A stretch of 51,873 nucleotides of DNA from NCBI GenBank assembly GCA_026195895.1, contig JAPHRO010000063.1:1-51873 (forward strand), in the 5' to 3' direction. Of this stretch, positions 47,308-51,873 are shown one piece after another. Positions within the stretch are counted from its first letter, which is position 1; each line of letters opens with the position of its first letter. The stretch is from Gammaproteobacteria bacterium (GTDB taxonomy: Bacteria > Pseudomonadota > Gammaproteobacteria > SZUA-229). The notes beneath the pieces are model-generated. The model saw only the letters and a program-made list of their open reading frames with translations. It ran no database searches and was not told the origin of the DNA. A program made the position numbers and the translations under genes.

Positions 47308-48435
47308 ATGAAACTGACCACGACACAAAGCCTACAACATATCCCTGCCGAAGCATGGAACGCGCTGGCAGGCGATAGCAATCCATTCATACAGCACGAT
47401 TTTTTACTGGCGCTTGAAAGTGGCGAATGTCTACAGCCTTTTGGCTGGTATCCGCAGTACATTCTCGCCTGGTCCGACTCTGATGAACTGATTGGTGCTT
47501 CGCCAGCTTATATAAAAACCAATTCCTATGGTGAATTTGTTTTTGACTGGGCCTGGGCCGATGCTTACCAACGCGCCGGTCTTGAGTATTATCCAAAACT
47601 GGTTGTTGCAATTCCTTTTACGCCTGCGACGGGGCCGCGGCTGCTGGCAAAAAATGATAATCCAGAAATCAAACAGGCACTCATTCTTCACACAATTGAA
47701 TTTGCACAAAAAAACCAGCTATCGACCATACATTGGCTATTTAATCAAAAGGACAACCAGGAAATATTAAGCAAGTTTGATTTACTCACCCGCTTTGATT
47801 ATCAGTTTCACTGGACCAACAACAACTATAAATCCTTCGATGAATTTTTATCCGAGCTAAATTCAAAAAAACGCAAAAATATCAAGCGCGAAAGACGCAA
47901 GGTAAAAGAATCCGGCATTGAAATTAAAACTATACAGGGTAAAGACTTAACAGAAGAACAGTGGCAGCAGCTTTACAATTTTTATCAGATTACTTTTATG
48001 AAAAAACATGGTACGGCCACCTTATCACTTAATTTCTTTAAAGCCATCGCCAATAAAATTTTAGCCATTTTTGCCTATGACAATCTACAGGCTGTTGCGG
48101 GTGCTATTTGTATATCAGGCAAGAACAGTCTTTATGGTCGTCACTGGGGCTGCCATGAAAACTATGACAGCCTGCATTTTGAAGTATGTTATTACACCGG
48201 TATTGAGTATTGCATCCATAATAATATTCAATATTTTGAGCCGGGCGCACAGGGAGAACATAAAATATCTCGCGGTTTTTTACCCACAAAAACGCTATCC
48301 TGTCACTGGGTTGCAGATGAGAGATTTAAACAAATACTGGCGGAACATTTACAGCACGAGTCACAGGCCATGGCAGACTACGGTAAAGCATTAATTCAGG
48401 CTTCACCGTACAAAAAGCCTGACGATACTCAATAA
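47308..48435 (+). CDS. COG3146/DUF482 GNAT-like protein (FemAB-type fold)
   Basis: 375 residues. The order of segments, from EAWNALAGDSNPFIQHDFLLALESG at the N-terminus, through LNSKKRKNIKRERRKV, to YFEPGAQGEHKISRGFLPTKTLSCHWV near the end, matches the COG3146 (DUF482) acyltransferase-like family. These have a tandem GNAT/FemAB fold and are proposed to act on peptidoglycan or lipids, but the reaction is not established. It follows trxB by 31 bases and is commonly seen near trxB and aat. Confidence 0.9.
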   Translation: MKLTTTQSLQHIPAEAWNALAGDSNPFIQHDFLLALESGECLQPFGWYPQYILAWSDSDELIGASPAYIKTNSYGEFVFDWAWADAYQRAGLEYYPKLVVAIPFTPATGPRLLAKNDNPEIKQALILHTIEFAQKNQLSTIHWLFNQKDNQEILSKFDLLTRFDYQFHWTNNNYKSFDEFLSELNSKKRKNIKRERRKVKESGIEIKTIQGKDLTEEQWQQLYNFYQITFMKKHGTATLSLNFFKAIANKILAIFAYDNLQAVAGAICISGKNSLYGRHWGCHENYDSLHFEVCYYTGIEYCIHNNIQYFEPGAQGEHKISRGFLPTKTLSCHWVADERFKQILAEHLQHESQAMADYGKALIQASPYKKPDDTQ

Positions 48436-48447
48436 ATAATCTTTATT

Positions 48448-48470
48448 GCTGTGATTCAATTCACAGCCAC
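48448..48470 (+). terminator. Possible terminator after the COG3146 gene
   Basis: GCTGTGA and TCACAGC form a 7-bp stem with a 6-base loop, followed by CACTTTATTC. The T-tract is weak. Confidence 0.45.
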
Positions 48471-48491
48471 TTTATTCATCCCTGTGCTAAC

Positions 48492-49283
48492 TTGAAATCC
48501 CCTCAGGTTTGTTTATATGCACATGAAAAAATTATACCTATACTCGCCAGCCTTCCTTTAGTTGTCACTGCCTGCGGTGGCGGTGGATCATCGGATACTA
48601 CACAAAATAGTAGCAATATAGTTGATATAAATGACTTGAAAGGCACCTGGTCAAATGATTCGTCAGTTACCTTTACTTCTGCTTCTGGACCAGACGTGAC
48701 AATAGGGCCATCTGTTGGATTACTGACCAGCAATAACAAAGTATCGTTTATAACCGGTGACATTAAGGCTTTTACCATAGACCCTAATGGACTCAATGGC
48801 CACTACTACCTTTCTTTTACCTACTCGACACCAGTTTCAGTACAGCTCTCTGAACAAAACAACACAATGACCGTCAGGTTTATTAATGAAAGTCGCAATA
48901 TTGATGCCGCTATAACGCTAACTAAAAACAATACTTATTCGAGAACCTCATCCTTAACAAAATTAGCAGCGATCTGGAACGACGACTATTACACGACTTT
49001 TGGCACCTGGAATTTTAACATCAATAATGACGGTTCTTTTAATGCTAGTAGTAGCTCCAGCATTTGTGCTATCACCGGACAGTTTTCTACTATCAATCAG
49101 TCGGTAAACGAATACGAAGTAACAATGACAGTAACTAATTGCTCAACTCTAGCGGGCAGCTATACCGGTATAGCCTATACGGCAGATACAGATGTCACCG
49201 ATGATACCCTGGTAATTATAACAACCAATGGTGCGACCGCCGGTGCCAGGGCGCTTGGCTTTAAAGCTCGCAGGCAACCCTGA
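48492..49283 (+). CDS. Putative lipoprotein with an apparent frameshift at its start
   Basis: The long frame can only begin at TTG 48492 with a poor signal (MKSPQVCLYAHEK). A normal ATG at 48523 is out of frame. If the run of six A at 48526-48531 had seven, the protein would start MKKIIPILASLPLVVTAC followed by GGGG, a textbook lipoprotein signal. So the real gene is probably 48523-49283 with a one-base loss, either in the genome or in the assembly. The mature part (about 235 residues) is Ser/Thr/Asn-rich beta-strand sequence, with NLKGTWSND-like and FGTWNFNINNDGSF segments. I do not recognise the family. Confidence 0.7.
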   Translation: MKSPQVCLYAHEKIIPILASLPLVVTACGGGGSSDTTQNSSNIVDINDLKGTWSNDSSVTFTSASGPDVTIGPSVGLLTSNNKVSFITGDIKAFTIDPNGLNGHYYLSFTYSTPVSVQLSEQNNTMTVRFINESRNIDAAITLTKNNTYSRTSSLTKLAAIWNDDYYTTFGTWNFNINNDGSFNASSSSSICAITGQFSTINQSVNEYEVTMTVTNCSTLAGSYTGIAYTADTDVTDDTLVIITTNGATAGARALGFKARRQP

Positions 49284-49288
49284 AATTA

Positions 49289-50590
49289 TTATTTGGCAAA
49301 CATCTTTTTATCATCAGGCAGAAAATTATCTGCCAGAGTACTGTAAATAGGTGTTGTGCAAATTGATTTAGAAATACCCGTCGCAATAAACGCCGTCACC
49401 ATCATGGGCAGGATCAGTTGGTGTTGATCTGTCATCTCCATCACAATAACAAATGCAGTTATTGGCGCCTGAACAACACCGGCAAAATATCCCACCATGC
49501 CAAATAATACTAAAGCGCCATAGGGATATACAGTAAGCCAGTCTGCGATGTGGGCACCGAGTCCTGCACCGGTAGCCAGCGATGGTGCAAAAATACCTCC
49601 CGGGATGCCGCTTAAATATGAAACCACTGTAGCCAGTAATTTCAAATAGCCATAATTATTATCCAGCTCTTCACTTGCGGTTAATAATGCTTTGGCTTCG
49701 TCATAACCACTGCCATAACTCATATGACCTGAATAATATCCAATAATGGCGATGCTCAGGCCGCAAAGCGCGGCAATAATAAAGGGCTTATTGTTTCGGT
49801 AAGGCGCTATCCATCGACTGCCGTGAATTAACATTAAACTAAATATGCCGCCAAGAAATCCGCAGATAACACCGCAAACTATAACGGGTATTATTGCGTC
49901 CTGTAGCGCAATAACAGCGGATGTAGAACCGAAATAGGTGTAATTTCCTGCGATAGCTATCGCGGTGATTGCCGACACCATGATAGCCGTCAGCAGCAAA
50001 CCGCGGGTACGCACTTCAAAAGAACGACTCAATTCCTCTATGGCAAATACAATTCCGGCGAGTGGCGTATTGAATGCAGCGGCAACCCCTGCACCACCAC
50101 CTGCCAGAATTAAAACGCGCTCCATATCATAAATTCTAAAACGCACAAATTTACGTAATGAAAACATAATAGCGGCACCAACATGTACCGTGGGACCTTC
50201 TCGACCAATTGATGCACCACTTAGTAAACCGAGAATACATAACATGACTTTGCCGAAGGCAATACGCAGTGTGAGCAATATACTGCGCTCTTTTTCATGG
50301 CCCATTTCCAGAGTGGCCATTACCTGGGGTATGCCACTGCCTTCAGAGCCGGGAAAATATTTTCTGGTTAGCCATACGACCAGCATTAATCCTAGCGGAG
50401 ATACTATAAAAGGAAGATAGGGTGAATAAGTCGTGAGAGAGTGAAAAACATGATTTGCCCATTCACTGGATATCGCCATAAAAGTAGCAACAAGCCCGAT
50501 GACTACACCGCCCAGAGCAAAAGTAAAGTGGGCAGTCCAGTCTTTATGAGAAATCAACCATTTACCGGAATGTTTAACATGCTTAAGCAT
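49289..50590 (-). CDS. clcA: CLC-family chloride channel/antiporter
   Basis: 433 residues, about 12 membrane helices. The selectivity motifs are GSEGSGIPQ, GREGPTVHVGA (gating Glu in GREGP) and GGIFAPSLATGAGLG. The gating Glu is present. There are no C-terminal CBS domains, as in E. coli ClcA. CLC antiporters exchange Cl- for H+. It converges with the lipoprotein gene and ends 5 bases from it. The symbol is by similarity; the transport mode is not readable. Confidence 0.93.
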   Translation of the reverse strand: MLKHVKHSGKWLISHKDWTAHFTFALGGVVIGLVATFMAISSEWANHVFHSLTTYSPYLPFIVSPLGLMLVVWLTRKYFPGSEGSGIPQVMATLEMGHEKERSILLTLRIAFGKVMLCILGLLSGASIGREGPTVHVGAAIMFSLRKFVRFRIYDMERVLILAGGGAGVAAAFNTPLAGIVFAIEELSRSFEVRTRGLLLTAIMVSAITAIAIAGNYTYFGSTSAVIALQDAIIPVIVCGVICGFLGGIFSLMLIHGSRWIAPYRNNKPFIIAALCGLSIAIIGYYSGHMSYGSGYDEAKALLTASEELDNNYGYLKLLATVVSYLSGIPGGIFAPSLATGAGLGAHIADWLTVYPYGALVLFGMVGYFAGVVQAPITAFVIVMEMTDQHQLILPMMVTAFIATGISKSICTTPIYSTLADNFLPDDKKMFAK

Positions 50591-50688
50591 AGTGATATTT
50601 TTTTAAAGCTGAGAATCCAGCAATGTTAATTTGATTTAATCTAAAACGAAATATCTCTTGCAGGTAGTTCAACAAGTAGTTCAATTAA

Positions 50689-51489
50689 CTAAACATCTGT
50701 CATCATGACTCTTATCAACTCTCTAACGGCATCAGTTTCAAAAGGTTTGTCACAAATACCCGATACCCCTGCCTGCTCTACTGCAGCCAGATTTCCCATA
50801 TTACCTTCAGAAGTGACCATCAACACCGGTATTGATCGCTGATTACTGCTACCTCGAATATGCTCCAGCAATGCCTTGCCATCCATTTGAGGCATATTGT
50901 AATCGGTTACGACGAAATCAAAGAAATATTCATCGAGTAAAGGTACTGCGGTTGCGCCATCATCCGCTTCCGTTACCTGTTCGATGCCTAAGCCGCCCAG
51001 CACGCGCTTGATATGTTTACGAGCAGTCAGACTGTCATCAACTACCAGTACTTTTAGATCTTCAACCTGTAAATCATCCAGATCCAGTGAGTCAGGATTT
51101 AACATATCTGCCGTGTTGTACAGGGCACGTTTTAACTGATGCGATTCAAAAGGCTTGGGCAATATTGCGGTAACACCTGCCTGTCGCACTGGATCGATGT
51201 AGTTAAAACCGGTTTCACTGGAGATCAGCATGAATGCTATATCCTGCAAATCTGCTGAATTGCGCATTTGAATAACCAGCTCTGATCCCGTCATGTCAGG
51301 CATATGCATAGAACTTATCACCAGATCAGGTTTAAACTGACTCATGGTATTCAGAGCCGAAGTTCCATCGACGGCTGTATCAAAATGGGAAATACCTGCT
51401 TTACGCAATTCATTCAGTATAATTTTAGATTGTGTAGGAGACGGCTCGACTAACAAAACATATAATTCAGATAACGATTTTTCGGACAT
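50689..51489 (-). CDS. Double receiver-domain protein; first receiver degenerate
   Basis: 266 residues in two receiver domains with no output domain. REC2 (~145-266) is complete: VVDDS acidic pair (Asp151, Asp152), phosphoacceptor Asp196 in [10 protein letters not shown], Thr226 and Lys248 in DKPF. REC1 (~8-130) has VEPSP instead of a DD pair and Ser60 in the phosphoacceptor position ([12 protein letters not shown]), though Lys112 in PKPFE remains. REC1 therefore cannot be phosphorylated normally. The protein likely interacts with a sensor kinase or partner. AAGG precedes the ATG. No histidine kinase gene is adjacent. Confidence 0.92.
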   Translation of the reverse strand: MSEKSLSELYVLLVEPSPTQSKIILNELRKAGISHFDTAVDGTSALNTMSQFKPDLVISSMHMPDMTGSELVIQMRNSADLQDIAFMLISSETGFNYIDPVRQAGVTAILPKPFESHQLKRALYNTADMLNPDSLDLDDLQVEDLKVLVVDDSLTARKHIKRVLGGLGIEQVTEADDGATAVPLLDEYFFDFVVTDYNMPQMDGKALLEHIRGSSNQRSIPVLMVTSEGNMGNLAAVEQAGVSGICDKPFETDAVRELIRVMMTDV

Positions 51490-51551
51490 TCATATGCAAC
51501 CTTTACATTCTTATATTGTTTGAGTGTAGCAGCTCTCGTAAACTTCGTTTT

Positions 51552-51873
51552 ATGAAACAACTTAGCTGGCTATCAGCCGAACCGAATTCACCGTTTCCGC
51601 CTTTAGAACAGGCATTGCTCGAACCCAATGGTCTGTTGGCTGCCGGTGGCGATTTAACTCCTGAACGTCTGTTAAATGCGTATCGGCATGGTATTTTTCC
51701 CTGGTATAACGAAGGCGAGCCTGTACTTTGGTGGTCGCCAGATCCTCGCTGCGTGCTGTTCCCGGAACAGTTAAAAATATCGCGCAGTCTTCGCAAGACG
51801 CTTAAAAAGAATCCTTTTGATGTGCGTATGGATACGGCCTTTATTCAGGTGATGAAAGCCTGTGCCGAAACAA
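51552..51873 (+). CDS. aat: Leucyl/phenylalanyl-tRNA--protein transferase (partial, right edge)
   Basis: ATG 51552 begins [20 protein letters not shown] and runs open to the window end (107 codons seen). The motifs [43 protein letters not shown] are diagnostic. It adds Leu or Phe to N-terminal Arg/Lys of proteins for N-end-rule degradation by ClpAP. It lies near trxB, a common arrangement, and is divergent from the double-receiver gene. Confidence 0.97.
   Translation, partial: MKQLSWLSAEPNSPFPPLEQALLEPNGLLAAGGDLTPERLLNAYRHGIFPWYNEGEPVLWWSPDPRCVLFPEQLKISRSLRKTLKKNPFDVRMDTAFIQVMKACAET

Overview
The window looks like chromosomal DNA of a gammaproteobacterium with moderate GC content. The evidence is conserved gene order: yceD-rpmF-plsX-fabH with a divergent maf (yceF type); glyA-nrdR-ribD-ribE-ribBA-ribH-nusB with thiL-pgpA beyond; and ftsK-lolA-rarA next to trxB and aat. 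I cannot name a genus. I see no rRNA, tRNA, CRISPR array, prophage, transposase or integrase.

Layout. (1) 1-7.8 kb is an apparent regulon in one place. A PAS/AAA+/Fis sigma54 activator (6437-7795, +) is divergent from a minus-strand unit encoding an SCP2-like lipid-binding protein, an RND adaptor, an RND pump with an unusual Pro-rich and Lys-rich tail, and a Pro/Gln-rich repeat protein cut by the window edge. The divergent gap holds a very good -24/-12 element and, about 125 bp upstream of it, a cluster of GCAAC/GTTGC half-sites. (2) 7.8-10.4 kb has a 37-residue membrane protein, a GAF protein with a degenerate GGDEF domain and a small lipoprotein. (3) 10.4-14.5 kb has a VOC protein, fabH, plsX, rpmF, yceD and maf, with a terminator and a 51-bp tandem repeat between rpmF and plsX. 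(4) 14.5-19.9 kb has a lone cNMP-binding protein, an AI-2E-type permease, and the minus-strand run thiL, pgpA, DUF481-like, retropepsin-like. A convergent DUF4412-like gene separates thiL from nusB. (5) 20-26.2 kb is the glyA/nrdR/riboflavin/nusB operon, with an HslV-like Ntn-hydrolase inserted between ribD and ribE and a RibBA whose GTP cyclohydrolase half lacks its zinc cysteines. (6) 26.3-36.5 kb is accessory: a secreted lipoprotein/metalloprotease pair, ettA, a kinase-HDOD-GAF fusion, a DASS/TrkA-C transporter, a zinc-ribbon/TM/pilin-like protein and a periplasmic thioredoxin-fold protein. (7) 36.6-40.4 kb has a DegT-family aminotransferase, a small Cys-rich protein, an encapsulated-ferritin homologue without its cargo tail, and a chemoreceptor. 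(8) 40.7-51.9 kb has rarA, lolA, ftsK, ald, trxB, a COG3146 protein, a lipoprotein with an apparent start-region frameshift, a CLC transporter, a double-receiver protein and the start of aat.

The best candidate for an undescribed system is the sigma54-controlled SCP2/RND module at the left end. The encapsulin-less EncFtn, the Ntn-hydrolase inside the riboflavin operon and the zinc-ribbon/pilin-like chimera are secondary candidates. All functions are read from sequence motifs and gene context; no database search was possible.
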